DNA of 64,000 bases from Gnetum montanum (lineage: Eukaryota; Streptophyta; Gnetopsida; Gnetales; Gnetaceae): NCBI GenBank assembly GCA_015680685.1, contig MNCI01000851.1, positions 375,619-439,618 of the forward strand. The letters are read 5' to 3'. The notes beneath the pieces were generated by a model. The model did not search any database. It saw only the letters and a list, made by a program, of their open reading frames with translations, and was not told the origin of the DNA. Positions 1 to 12,270 of the stretch are shown piece by piece (position 1 is the first letter of the stretch; each line of letters begins with the position of its first letter). Made by a program: the position numbers and the translations under genes.

Positions 1-1528
1 TAAAGTCCCATATTTTGTTAAGATATTTAATATTCTATTAATTTTTTATAAAGCTAAATAGGAAATTGATAGTCTTTTTAGTTCCATTAAGCACTTGGAA
101 TCTATTTCTACAACATTTAATTTTTGTAGATATTTTCTTGGTAAAATTAATCTTCTTAGCTAGAAAAACAAACTAGCATTATAAGGAAGTGGGAACACTT
201 ATTTTCAGCTAATTACATTTTAAGATCTTTCTAATTCTTGCAAATTTTTTCATTGTAAAGGATATTTTTTTAACACTTGTACTTTTTGTTTTTTAAAAAT
301 GATGTTGAGGAAAAGAAAAAATTCTATTGAAATTGAAGATAGAATAAAAAAAATTGAAGTTAAAGATATGAAGAATCAAATTAATGTCAATAATAAGAAT
401 TATTCAATGGAAATAAAGAAAATAAATAAGATAAATGCTTCTAAGAACATTTTTACTTGTACTATAGGAAGCATTACGCAAACTAGACAAATAGCTCAAA
501 AGACAAAATCTTTCTTATTTGATAAGAATAGTGTTAACTTAAAGATTAAAATTTAGGTTGACAAGTGGGCTATAGCTAATATCAAAGAGTGTTGACATAA
601 GGTTAGTCATGATGGACAATTTGTACTATTATTTTCTATTGAATTTTCCACTTTTACATAAGTTTGTATTTTGCTAAAGCTTTCTCTTTCTATCTTGAAT
701 CCTTTTGGTATTTTAAATTCAAGCATAAATGTTAAAATTGATGTAAATGTTTTTAAGATTGTGATCATTCTCCCTACTAATAATTAATTTTCCTCTCTTA
801 ATTTTTAAAGCATTATTGTAAGGCTATACACTTTAGTAGATATCTTTAAACTTGAAAAGTTTACTCTTTCCATATTACTTTTTGTATTTTCCACTTAGTG
901 TTAAGCATGTTATGTACTCTATATTTTTTCTTATTATTAATATTATTTTTAGGTTTAACGTCATGCCTCAAAACATTGATCTAACCACTTATGTTACCTT
1001 TCATTGGCTATATGGTTCATTTTTCTTATATGTCTTGAAAGTAAATAATGATTTAAAAGTAACACTACTAGCTTAAATAAGTCATACAAATTAAAGTTTT
1101 ATTTGTGACTTGGCATTTACTTTTAATTTAGTTTTGTCCAACATTTGAATAATATATACACTCATCTTTAACCATCTATAATAAGCATAATCAACATATT
1201 TCATTATCATGCTACACAATATTCTAGATTTCACTAAATAATATTTATATCAATATATAGGAATAATTACATGTAAATATTTTGCTTCATCATATATTCC
1301 ACCTCTAATGTGTGTGTGTGTGTGTGTGTGATGTTAAAGCAATATGATTGGAATAATACCTCTAGTTTGATGTGGATAAGGTGTTAATAATTAACTTTAA
1401 ACCTAGTACCCTTGAGTTCAAGGTAATGTAAGCTAACCAACTAATCAATGATCCATGATCTCTAATATTTATATATTAAAATTAAATCTTCATTTAAATT
1501 TTCTATTTATTTTGTTATCTTTTAAAAA
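1..1528. other. AT-rich DNA without recognisable gene
   Basis: This stretch is very AT-rich and its short open frames (for example a lysine/asparagine-rich one at 299-556) have the composition expected of chance frames in AT-rich DNA. I recognise no protein domain, LTR or RNA gene here. A TG-repeat microsatellite at 1309-1330 is the only distinct structure. The right edge is the 5-bp target duplication of the LTR element that follows. Confidence 0.5.
1309..1330. repeat. (TG)11 microsatellite
   Basis: An uninterrupted TG dinucleotide run of about 22 bases is directly visible in AT-rich flanking sequence. Confidence 0.95.
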
Positions 1529-1533
1529 CCTTC

Positions 1534-2385
1534 TTATGAGTCATGTTTTGTAGGGTTGTGATATCAAATATCTGATATCGGGGTCACAATGTTGGGTATC
1601 TAATATCAGGGCACAACCTCCAATGTTGAGCATCCAATATCATCCCTTCTATGCTAGCTTATAAATACCAGACTTCAATGCATGGTTGGGATATAGATTT
1701 TAGATAGCTTTCTAATACATTTAAGAGTAGTCAAAATTTTATTTTCCAGTGCATGCCTATAGTGTGATGTTAAGTGATAGTGTGACATACTTGGATGCAT
1801 TACATGACTGATAATAAATATTGAGATTACTTTTATTATTGTGTCATCTACTTAGATTTATTATTGCTTTTAATTTCTTAAATGTTTACTATTTTCCTTA
1901 GTTAATGTTTTGATTTATTACTCTTTATTATTCCTATCATTAAGCAGAATGAGTACAACTAATCGTGAGTGCTTAAGTGTAATTACTTGGTAGCCAAGTA
2001 GTGTATTGTTTGGTACACCTAGTAACATACACTTGATAATCCCAGTGGTAGTTACATGAAGTGCAAGGCATGTACAGATGATTAGGAATGGATACTCATT
2101 GCACACTGGCTAGGTTAGACTTTGCTTGCCATTGTTAATTAGATTAAATAATTAAGTTTTTTATTATCATTAGGCATAGCTCAACATGAACTAGCTTATG
2201 CCTCACTTTGGACTAAACCATACATGAAAAAGCTACCACTAGTCCAGGTGGGAAGATAGTGAATTATTATTAAGACATAACAATCTATATACCACAACTA
2301 GTCCCATCCATGAAATTCGACTGGATTGTGCATAAACATTTGTGATGCATATGGTTGGATGTACGGGGTACCTCAGCACTTATCA
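1534..2385 (+). repeat. 5' LTR of the Athila-like element
   Basis: It aligns along its length with 9877-10741. The start is TTATGAGTCATG where the 3' copy has TGATTAGTCATG. The U3 part holds several GATATC-like half-palindromes (about 1560-1640) just upstream of a TATA-like box, TATAAATA, at about 1662. It ends in ATCA immediately before the primer-binding site. It lacks about 20 bases present in the 3' LTR near 10125. Confidence 0.85.
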
Positions 2386-2404
2386 TTAGCACTGTTGTCA
2401 GGGA
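2386..2404 (+). other. Primer-binding site (tRNA-Asp type, degenerate)
   Basis: The sequence TTAGCACTGTTGTCAGGGA directly follows the LTR. The complement of the plant tRNA-Asp 3' end is TGGCGCCGTTGCCGGGG, and the differences are mainly C-to-T or G-to-A transitions. Athila-group elements are known to use tRNA-Asp. Confidence 0.7.
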
Positions 2405-2510
2405 TGGTGCTAGTTATCTAGATCAGTTATATTATATATGATCATTGTAAATGCATTAATGATATATCTTTCAGAAAATATTAAATCACACACATCATTA
2501 ACTAAAAGCA

Positions 2511-5003
2511 ATGTCTCTTTCACAAGGAGGTGATAATGCATTGGATAGTGAAAACATTCATTAGAGAACTAAGGAGATATATTTTGAAGAATATTGGAGT
2601 GACCAACTTCATGCAAGGGTTTCATATGTTCATAACCACCCTGACAACACTTGTAGACTACATTCACTGAAGGTAGCTAACCTTGGAGGAGACAACGTAA
2701 GTCCTGGACTATGGAAGGCCTCAAGGCCTAGGACCTCCTCAAAACTTGGAAATAATAAATCAAGGGACCATGTGGAACACCATAGAAGCAATGAAAATCC
2801 TCCTAGTTCCTCATCTTCCTCTTCATCTTCAATTTCTAGTTCTAAAGAAGATGAATGTAGGTATAGAGACCAAGCTCATCATTGGTGTTAAAATAAAAAT
2901 ATCATGGGAATAATCAATGATATCAAAATGAAGATAGACAAAATCATCACAATTAAATAAATAGAAATAGAAATATTCATCACAACATGTTTGATGATGA
3001 TTAATCCTTGTTGGCCACTAAGGGCATGATGTAAATCATAGAGGTAGTTAAGATACCCCATATACATCATAGGGAAAGTTGATTATGAAATCTCGATATG
3101 AATAATATCCCTAAATTTGAGAGAGGCTATGATTTTAATCCCCAACATCATTTACAAGCCTTCCATGATGCCTATGACGTATAAAACATTGAAAGTGGGT
3201 GGTAAAAGTTGAATCTCTTTCCTACGACACTAATAAATAAAGCTAAAGTAATAAATCATTGAAACCAAATTCAATTCAATAGTGGTCCACCATTCTAGAC
3301 CTCTTCAACGAGAAATACCAAACAAATTTGAGGGTGTTCAACCTAAGGACATGAATCCAAGGATGGAGAGAAGAACAATGTGAACCCTTAGATATGGCCT
3401 TAGATAGATATTATTCTCTACTAAATATATGTCCAAGCCATGGTTTCTCTAAGGAAGAGAAACGTTTCCATATCATAGATGGGCTTTATAATGAAACAAG
3501 GGAGATCCTTGGGATGTATGCTCCAAGAAAATTATATGAGCTATGAACCCATCAAATCCAAGAACTAATTGAGCATGTAGAAAAAGAAGAAGAAGAGATA
3601 TGTAAATGGGAGAATGTTGAGAAATCTCACTAGGACCCAACTCTTCAAAAGAAGAAGGTCCCCATATATAATAAGGAGAAAGAGGTAACTCTTGATAAGG
3701 TGATTTTGCAACAAACTTTGTTGATACAGAAGTCTATTGACAAACTTGAAGCAAATTTTGATAGGAAGTCAGAGTGGATAAATGAGAATGTTACAAGTTT
3801 TGTAGAAATCATAGAGAAGGTAACATAAAAAAAATTAAGCAATCACAATAAACAGAGGAAGAAGAACCAAGAAATAGCTAGGAGCACTTATTGGAAAATA
3901 GGAAAAATTGATGAAGAACAAGAGGCTATAGGCACAACCACAGATGAAGATGACAGATGTGGCCTTTTCATATATGATCATCCATAGGGCTATTGTCTAG
4001 TCATGTTGCATCTACATGAGTATTGGGTGTTTGAATTAAATCCCAAGTTCACATAGAAGCACATGCCTAGAAACTTACCTTTTTCACAAGGTAATTATAG
4101 ACAATCCTACAACCAATCATACTATCCTAGGAGGACTTCTTACCAACCTCAACACTATCATCAACCATAGTGTTGAAACCAAAATCTTGGGAAAGGCTAT
4201 CAACAAACCAACCTTACCCTTATTGTTAGTCAAACCCATATGGATATTATGTTCAACAACCTATTTTCCCAACTAGTACTACTTCCTCTACTTACAATTG
4301 CTACTACCACTCTCCCAAGTATCATCAACCCATGATATCTATTGAAGGATCATCACCTTAAACCTCTTACCCTCCATCCTATCCTTGATAATTTCATACT
4401 CCACCCCATCACATGTCACCACCACCAACATAGGAAAGTTCAGCATTGCAACATTAACAAAAGAATGTCACTTGTGCTATGAATGTGCTTAGGCATGATA
4501 ATGCTAGTAGGTTCACACCACAATCTTAGAAACATCATTTCTTTAAGATAGCTCCCATGCATAAGCACAACACCCATGGACCTACTACATCATCCAAACC
4601 AGCACAATGCCAATCCAATGCAATGCCTTCTCTTTTACAATCAATGTCCTATGATCCTATGCAAAGGCCACCATCCATTGTTACTCCAACATCTACTAGA
4701 AACAATGAATCTAGCATTATGAAGAGACAAGTGATCCCATGCATTCCTAATCATGATCAAGGAAGAAATCGTGGGTCAAACATCCACAATGTTTACATAA
4801 CTCATACTATGATCCACCATACATTTAACAACCAGGTGTGTGAACAACAACTTGTTTATGCACTTGTCATTAAACCAAGAGACACCCAGTGGCTTGAAAA
4901 TGAAAGGTTAACACTATCTTACACATACATGAAGCTTGCCTATCAGCTTATTCATTCTTACCATGATCCAATGCTTAGTCATGGTAGAGACATTCTAGTC
5001 TAA
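2511..5003 (+). pseudogene. Athila-type gag remnant
   Basis: The frame opens with ATG at 2511 (MSLSQGGDNALDSEN) and meets a TAG 18 codons later. Segments similar to the gag of the other Athila copies follow in scattered frames: a serine-rich linker (about 2800-2850), a capsid-like region around 3110-3600 with the FERGYDFNPQHHLQAFHDAY motif, and a charged segment to about 3960. The Pro/Gln/His-rich C-terminal part includes the open frame 4557-5003, which matches in style the proline-rich gag tail seen at 40837-41370. Gag would form the particle capsid. Multiple TAG and TAA stops make the gene non-functional. Neighbouring copies at 38735, 52154, 59300 and 62440 confirm the family. Confidence 0.7.
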
Positions 5004-6960
5004 CATTCAAAATTAATAGGTGTTTTTCATATTTTTGTTTTATAATTTTCTGCCTTTTTCTTATTTCTTGATATAAATTTTTCCTATCCTTTTTGACTTT
5101 TTCCATATTTTTCTTTCATTCCCTTGTCAGTAATCTCACTTATGAATAAAACACTCATGTAGGCCATTGACGTTAGGTTTTCTCTATGTTTTCAAGTCAT
5201 GAGAAACTAATTATTTGGATAGTGAAGCCTCATCATCCATCCATCCATTCCATTAATAAGAGGATCTTACTATAGTAATAATGATATTCTTTTCCATCAC
5301 CAAACTAAAAATAAATTCATAATCATTGTGCCTAGATAAGAAAGTATAGAACCAAGGGGGAATGTAAAGGGTGTGACATCAATGAGATTTCTGGATTCTC
5401 TTTGACCACTTCTATATGTTTTATCATATTTCTAAGGTTATAATTATATCATTGTAGATCTAATGAAAAATGGAAGTAAGAGTAAAACAAAAGTGCATTG
5501 AATAAATTTTTGAGGGTCCCATTAGAAATACATGTACCCACTCTTGAAGGTTGGTGGCTTCTCAGAATACTGTCAAAATAATAAAAGAGAAAGAAAGACA
5601 TACCATGAATAAACTCCTTCCTTGGACAAAATGCTAAGTGATGCTACTTGTAATGATGGTTCTTATGGCTGTTAATTGAAGAGATGAACCAATGCGATGT
5701 TGCTGGAACATGGTATGAACTTGGTTTGAATCTTAGTAAGAATGGCTACTAATTACTTTAACCATTAATCACACACAAGGATTCATTATGCCTATGGTAA
5801 GACACCTCATGTTCCAATTTCTACAATCCCTTCACAAATTCATCTCATCTCACTATCTATATGATCATAACTCATGGTTTTGTGTAACATAGAGTTATTT
5901 TCTCAAATTGGTGGTTTTAACATGTTTGTTTTATTTTAGAGGTATGTATTGCATTCAACCCCTTTGGTGCCTATAAACATTTTTAGGTGTGATTATACAA
6001 GGACATTAAGGGCTAAAGCCTACTTTGGGGAGGACTCACTTTTGTAATTGTTGTGACTTGTACCTTTTTAGCACAACCACATCATCTTGAACCTTCCAAC
6101 TACATAACTAATTAAATTTAATACTTTCCTTTATCATATAATTGATCCATTCTATACCATGGATCTATTATCCCTTTTCTTGCATCTTCCAAAGCTTTTA
6201 ATTCCTATGATTCCATCTTCTAATAGTTCTAATGCCTACATATAAATTCTCACTTACCCCCCAAAACTTTGGATTTGACCTGAAACCCTTCCATCAATCA
6301 TAGAACTTTATTTTCCATGCTAACTACCCTTATAATATGTAAGTTTGAGCACCTCAATATTGGCTACCCCATATCAGGTCAGACTCAATTTTGGATACTT
6401 AATATTGAGTTCGTAAAAACTATATATATAATCCTTATGGTGCTTCAAAATCCATTATCTTCATTTGCAGCTAGGGAAGTTTTTGAATTTTTCTCTCATG
6501 ACTAAGAGCTCTACATAATCAAATTGCACTTGCAATATTTTGCTTCATACCAATCCAATTTTCATGGCTTTTGAAATTATTTGAACTTGAAGTATTTAAT
6601 TTAGTTAGGGGAGGGTGCTTGTATGGACAACTTGCATCAGTTTTTCATAATTTTCTATCACCTAGAAGGTATTATAAGGGTAAGAATGTTAAAAACCTTA
6701 AGTATTTTAATGAATAATCAATCGTATAAATTCAAGAAACTCTAATTCTCTCACTCAAGTGGTCATGACCATCATTATTAGCCATACATATGGTAAAAGA
6801 AACTAAGTGTGAAGGGTCATAATAGAAGTTAATGCTTTTTGCACATTTTTCTAACTCGATAATCATATGAGCTAAAAACTTAATAGAACTAAGGTCACGA
6901 GTAAGGTATAAACATGTTCATAATAAATGATAACACCTTAGTAATACCAAGTCCTTGAAT
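5004..6960 (+). other. Internal element DNA with no recognisable pol
   Basis: This is the position where Athila elements carry pol. I see no reverse transcriptase, RNase H or integrase motifs in any frame. The sequence is AT-rich and short-framed and may be spacer left after an internal deletion. Confidence 0.4.
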
Positions 6961-6968
6961 GATTGCAA

Positions 6969-9652
6969 ATGGCTCCAAAAAAAGGACGATAAGAAGGACC
7001 TTCACAAGATGCAGCTAAATGCTCGAAAGGTGGTAGAGGCCAACTAGGAGAATAAGGCACACCAACTGAATGTGAAGAATAGGAGGCCTAGTCATTTAGT
7101 ATTCATCAAGAGGATCCTACTACATGGTAGTTGATCCAAGGAGAAACAAAACCACAAGCTCCAGTGAAAGGAAAATGCCTCATGTTGTCCCAAGAATGCC
7201 TTGAAGCCATCTAGGAGAAATCCATGTTTACAAGAGTCATCATGGAAATGAAATTTGATCCATTTATGGCATTTTCCCTTGAGGTATTTTGAGCTCAACC
7301 CTAGGCATCACCATTATGGCACATCCTTTCAAAAAGTGGTGAATGACACTTCAGTGAGACACATCAATTTTGGCATAACAAGGAAGAATTTCCCATGGTC
7401 AACATCGGTAGACTCTCTATTCCTTTCTTAGTCAAGGTAATTGCAAAGGATTTGAATCTACCAAATGTGGAGGCCAAGTTGATGCATTTGTTTACAATGC
7501 CTAATTTAAAAAAAAGAAAGTTGTGGTTGAAGTAGGAATATAATAAATATAATAAAACATACAATGAGTTGACTCTAGAAGTGACAACTTATTTTTCGAT
7601 AGGCACATATCACCTCTTCCCAACTAAAGGGCTCAATAGAATCTCAACCTATGTGGCTGGGGGAAGTGTAATATTAATGGGAAAATACAATGCTAATCTT
7701 CCCCAAATGTACTTCATGGAAATCCAAAGGTAGTTTGAAAAAAATAAGTTAGGGAAGCCAATACTTCCATTTCCTTGCTTGATCAAGAAGCTATGCAAGC
7801 ATGTTGGAATCCTAGGATACACTGATGACATTCCTAGGAGGGCTTAAAAGGCTTCTTTTGCTGAGTTTCTTAAACCTACAGCATCAAGGAAAGACCTTGG
7901 TGAAGAATAAGAAATAGAAAAGGAGCTAGAAATAGAAAATGAAATGGAGCAAGAGCTTAAGTAGCAGTGTGATTCATAAGTTTCACTGCCACCACCACAA
8001 GATTACTAGCTTGCAATGAGCCATCTGTAGTGCATTGCTAAAACTCTTAGTTGGGGAAGTAGGGATGAATCAAACCTCTTCTGAGTTATCAATGATGTGC
8101 AACCCACCATTTCTACCATTTCATCAAGGGAGAAGATTTTCTTACAATCAGGTGAAGAAGCCCAATGGTCACAACAGATCTTTAGGAACACTGCATCTTT
8201 TCAAGTAATGCTCCAAATAGGAGAAGGTGCTATTGTTGTGGTTATGTCACATCAAGATGTTGTAGGAGTAGCAAAGGTAATAATAGATCACATCAAATAA
8301 TCCTTTAATATGCTTGTTATGCCCCCAATGGACTTGACTGGAACCAAAGATGCCCAAATGCTAGCTGGAACTTTAATGAGTCCTGTAGCCCATGAGGATG
8401 TACTTGATAGATTGTTGTAGATGGAACACGTGATGACCACTCTTTTTGACATCCCCAGTGATGTCACTCTAGGCCAATTAGACTTCATTTCCATAAATAA
8501 AAGTTATTCATGGTAGAGATAATGGTAGAGCATGGAGAAATAGAACTACATCAACTACAATAAGAGTTGGCTGCCCTGAAAGTTGAAAGATGGAACCTTG
8601 CCTAATTTGTTGCACTTGACCAACTGGACCAATTCTGAATAGAGCTGCTAAACCAATTGATTAAACAAAATAAAGCTATTGAGTAAGAGAATGAGAAGGC
8701 AATTTGGAATGCCTCAGCTACTGAAGCTCAAGCATGTGTTCATAAGAAGGCAATGATCATCACACAATAAGAGAAAAAGCAACTTGTTGCTGATAATGCT
8801 AGGTTGAGCGTTGTTAAGAAATAGAAGAACATTTTTGAAGAAAGTATCCACTAGTTGAAAGAATAAGTGGTGAGAGTCAACTAAGAAATTAATAGATTGG
8901 CCAAAGAAAGTTGAACCCTCTCAATGGAGGAGGTGTGCACAATATGTTAGAAATTTGCAATTGAAATAAGTGCATGGAAAAATGAGGCTAAGAAACATGA
9001 AAAGTTGACAAATTGACATGTACAAACATACCAATGAAAAAGAAATCTAGATGAAAAAAGCTTTGATTAGTTCCATGTCAGTGTAGAATCCTGACTGGTA
9101 GCCAATCTTGGATAGTTATGCATTGGTCCATGAAGTAAAGAAAAGAACAAGAACCTGTAGATTAAAGATTTGAAAGAATACATGGTATTTTCTAACCTTC
9201 AATATGTTAACCTTACCATGTTAATAGTAGGCCAACCTAGAAATGAGCTAAAGTAGGAAGTAGTGGCTACTTATGTGCTATATGAAAAAGAGTTTGTTGA
9301 TAGGAAAGATTCTCTATAGAAGCTCCACATGGTAAATTTAGAATTTCAAATAATGACGTCTTGCTACCATAGGCAAAGAGATGAACCCTCTAACCTAGCT
9401 AAAAGATTAATAGATCAACATGAATTGAAAGAAAATGTTAGGGCCTTTGAGGAGAAATGACGGTAGTTTGTAGCTTGGTACATGAAAGCAAACAAAATTT
9501 TTCCATAGCTGCCATGCTTGTGGGATGTGCCAATTTTGGCACACATCAAATCATCAACTTGGATAGTACATGACCCAAGAATGAAGGAGGAAAAGTTGTA
9601 GGAACTCCTAAAATACAACAAATTTCACAAGCCTGACAATAAGGAGAAGTGA
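6969..9652 (+). pseudogene. Env-position ORF with long coiled-coil tail
   Basis: A continuous reading interrupted by many TAG and TAA codons starts near 6969 with MAPKKGR. The first half contains KEEFPMVNIGRLSIPFLVKV and later ILPFPCLIKKLCKHVGI. These resemble the 'putative plant transposon protein' domain found in the ORF downstream of pol in many plant Athila/gypsy elements, where a segment such as LPFPSLITQLC is typical. The second half (about 8520-9200) is rich in Glu, Lys, Ala and Leu and looks like a long coiled coil. The stops sit mostly where Gln or Trp would be expected, fitting C-to-T decay. The function of this ORF in such elements is not established. The family assignment is by eye and moderate in confidence. 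Confidence 0.5.
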
Positions 9653-9867
9653 CTGATGGAGGAGCCATCACCTCTAGAAACTACATGAGCTCTTCCAATT
9701 TTGTGTCTTGTAATGTTGTGTCCATATTTTTTGTAAAACACCACTACTACATGAAAGAGTTAATTTATGTATTTATTTAAGTCATTTAATAATCCCATAC
9801 CTTCCTAATTTTTTGTAAAAACTTGTTCCTCATTTTGTTTAACTTGAGGATAAGTTTTCAATTAGTT

Positions 9868-9876
9868 GTGGGGGTA
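9868..9876 (+). other. Polypurine tract of the Athila-like element
   Basis: The G-rich run GTGGGGGTA lies directly before the 3' LTR start TGATTAGTC, in the position and style of a plus-strand primer for reverse transcription. Confidence 0.6.
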
Positions 9877-10741
9877 TGATTAGTCATGTTTTGCAAGGCT
9901 ATGGTATCAGATATCTGATGTCTGGTATCTGATATTGGGGCACAACCTCCAATGTTGGGCATATCATATCACCCCTTCCATGCTAGCTTATAAATACCAC
10001 ACTTGGATGTAGGGTTCAGATACAGATTTTAAATAGCTTTTTCATATATTTCAAAGTAGTCATAATTTTGTTTTCTAGTGCATGCCCACATTGTGATGTT
10101 AAGTGATTGTACGACATCCTTATTCAAGTGTGATGTACTTGGATGCATTGCGTGATCAACAATAAAGATTGAGATTACTTTCATCATTATAACATCCACT
10201 TAGATTTATTATTGCTTTTAATTACTTAAATGTTTACTATTTTTTGAGTTAATGTTTCCATTCATTGCTCTTTATTATTCATGTCATTAAGTAGAATAAG
10301 TACAACTAATCGTGAGTGCTTAAGTATAATTACTTGGTAGCTCAATAGTGTATCGTTTGGTATGCCTAGTGATGTACGCTTGGTAATTCCAATGGTAGTT
10401 ATGCGAAGTCCAAGGCATGTATGGACAATTAGGAACAAATACTTATCACACATAGGCTAGTTTAGATGTTACTTTTCATTATTAATTAAATTAAATACTT
10501 AATTTCTTTCTTATCCTTTGGCATAGCTTAGGGTCAAAAAACATCAACTATCTTATGTCTCACTTTGGACTAAACTATACATGACAAAGCTACCACTAGT
10601 CTAAGTGGGAAGACAATGAATCGCAATCAAGACATAATGATCTAGATACCACAACTAGTCCCATCCATAGAATTCAACTGAATCATGTGTGAATGCTTGT
10701 GATTTGTATGTATGGGCATAGGGGTACCTTGCCACTCATCA
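9877..10741 (+). repeat. 3' LTR of the Athila-like element
   Basis: It begins TGATTAGTCATG and ends ACTCATCA. It aligns with 1534-2385, with a GATATC-like array at about 9900-9970, TATAAATA at about 9990, and the TATCTTATGTCTCACTTTGG segment shared with the 5' copy. It is followed by the CCTTC target duplication. Confidence 0.85.
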
Positions 10742-11840
10742 CCTTCTCTTAAATAATTTTACAAATTATCTTTAATTCACTAGGTTAGTTATATATTTGT
10801 AATATATATCTATAATTTGACTGAGAAGATCTATGTAGATTTGATGCATTCCAGAACAATTTTGATCAAATCATAATAATTTTATGATGAGACGGATAAC
10901 TTATTCTAAGTTTGATAATAAATCATATGCTATAAAATATTTGTGAATTGTCATGAATTATTTTCCATGCATGCTCCTCTTACCCTTTAGAATTTCCTTT
11001 CTCATGTATTCCAAGACATAAACATAAAAGTTATTATTTTGCTTTAAGTAAATATGTTGGCATTATAGATGAAATATTATATATAAATTATTATTTACCT
11101 TTACATACAGGCTCCCTTGAGTGTTATGGACAGAATATTATTTAGTATCAGTAAGGTATAATTGGTAGTTGGCCTCTTGGTCAAACTTATTAAAATTTAT
11201 TTTAGGAAAGGGTAGGAGGATGGGGATGATATATTAATAATAAGCAAAAAATTCAAAGTACATCACATGCTAGACACTATGTAGTAAACATTAAAAATAC
11301 CATAGAAAGGAAAAACTTTCCAATTTTAGGAATGTTTACTCAGTTATACAACCTTACAATTGATTCTTTGAAAAATCAAGAAAAGAAAATTAATTTTAAA
11401 GAGGGAGAAATATCCTAGCCCTAACAACATTTACATCAAATTTAAAATTCTTTCTTGAACTTAAAATTACAAAAGGATTTATGGTAGAAAAATGTGGTGA
11501 AATACCAATATTTTTATCAAAGTAAGATTCACCAAAAAATGCCTGTGTAACTTTTGAATGACCTTCACTTTGTAACAACTATAACCAATATTTTTATCAT
11601 ACCAATATTTTAAATGGTTATAATGATTATTGGTGGTAAGATGGATTTTGAATGGTTATATTTTGAAATACCAATATTTTTATCAAAGTTAATCATTACC
11701 ACCAACTATAACCATCTTATTAACACTAGTTTTAATATTTGGATTAACAATATTATTATTGGATAAGAAATAATTTATTTATAATCTATTTATCCAAACT
11801 AATCAATAATTTCAATAGTATAAGCAGAAATATTCATATA
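10742..11840. other. AT-rich DNA without recognisable gene
   Basis: No domain is visible. The phrase CCAATATTTTTATCA recurs near 11500, 11585 and 11675 within short imperfect repeats, including a loose inverted arrangement of TGGTGGTAAGATGG and ACCACCAACTATAACC. This may be the 3' part of the LINE remnant next to it, but I cannot show that. Confidence 0.35.
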
Positions 11841-11849
11841 AGCTTCTAT

Positions 11850-12150
11850 CTTCCCTAGTTTCTTGATTGACATTTGATCATTCTTATCATTCACATTAAC
11901 TTGAATTTTTGTCTCTTTAGATTTGCAAGTTTTTTTAATCCTCAAATTCAACATAGTTTTTCCTTTCTACTTGTTTTTTCTTGAGCAAAGAGAACAAACA
12001 TTAAATAAATGTCCATGATAACAAAAATTACAAGAATTAGGAATATTATGGTATGTAATTGGTTGAATATACATCTTTCCACCTAGTTGTAATAGTAATT
12101 TCTTTTTACAATTAAGAATATTTATTTCAATAATAAAACATCTATGAAAA
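11850..12150 (-). pseudogene. LINE ORF1 (zinc-knuckle) remnant
   Basis: Read on the minus strand, one frame gives RCFIIEINILNCKKKLLL, then LQLGGKMYIQPITYHNIP, then a cysteine cluster CNFCYHGHLFNVC. This follows the layout of plant non-LTR retrotransposon ORF1 proteins (DUF4283 region followed by a CCHC knuckle), where a hydrophobic 'ARVLVEID' strand, a GGK loop, 'Y-E-N-[IL]-P' and C-x2-C-x4-H-x4-C occur in that order. The spacing here is C-x2-C-x3-H-x4-C, so one residue has been lost. No endonuclease or reverse transcriptase of this LINE was found nearby, so the remnant is partial. Confidence 0.5.
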
Positions 12151-12156
12151 TAAAAG

Positions 12157-12270
12157 CTATGAAAATAAATTTCATATGCTAAATAGGATTGATAAGACTA
12201 ATAATTTTTACTNTCTATGAAAATAAATTTCATATGCTAAATAGGATTGATAAGACTAATAATTTTTACT
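12157..12270. repeat. Identical 56-bp direct repeat separated by one N
   Basis: The 56 bases 12157-12212 recur exactly at 12215-12270, with a single N at 12213 and one extra base between them. Perfect identity on both sides of an N in otherwise diverged DNA suggests contig ends that overlap but were not merged. A recent tandem duplication is the alternative. Confidence 0.8.

Larger units (their letters stand above)
1534..10741 (+). mobile_element. Full-length Athila-like LTR retrotransposon lacking pol
   Basis: Two direct LTR copies (1534-2385 and 9877-10741) bound a 9.2-kb element. The five bases CCTTC at 1529-1533 and 10742-10746 form a perfect target-site duplication, so both ends are original. 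A degenerate tRNA-Asp primer-binding site follows the 5' LTR and a short G-rich polypurine tract precedes the 3' LTR. Inside are a gag remnant and a second long ORF in the env position. I find no protease, reverse transcriptase, RNase H or integrase between them, although related copies in this window (53760-60840 and 35411-37595) do carry Athila-type pol. The LTRs differ by many substitutions and by an indel of about 20 bases, so the insertion is old. The element was probably mobilised by other copies, or lost pol before or after insertion; which of these is inference. Confidence 0.85.

Noticed and set aside
4557-5003. A separate Pro/Gln/His-rich host protein
   Set aside because: Position and composition match the gag tail of other Athila copies in the window (40837-41370, 57878-57495).
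11585-11725. A MITE with terminal inverted repeats
   Set aside because: The inverted similarity is partial and no target duplication could be placed.
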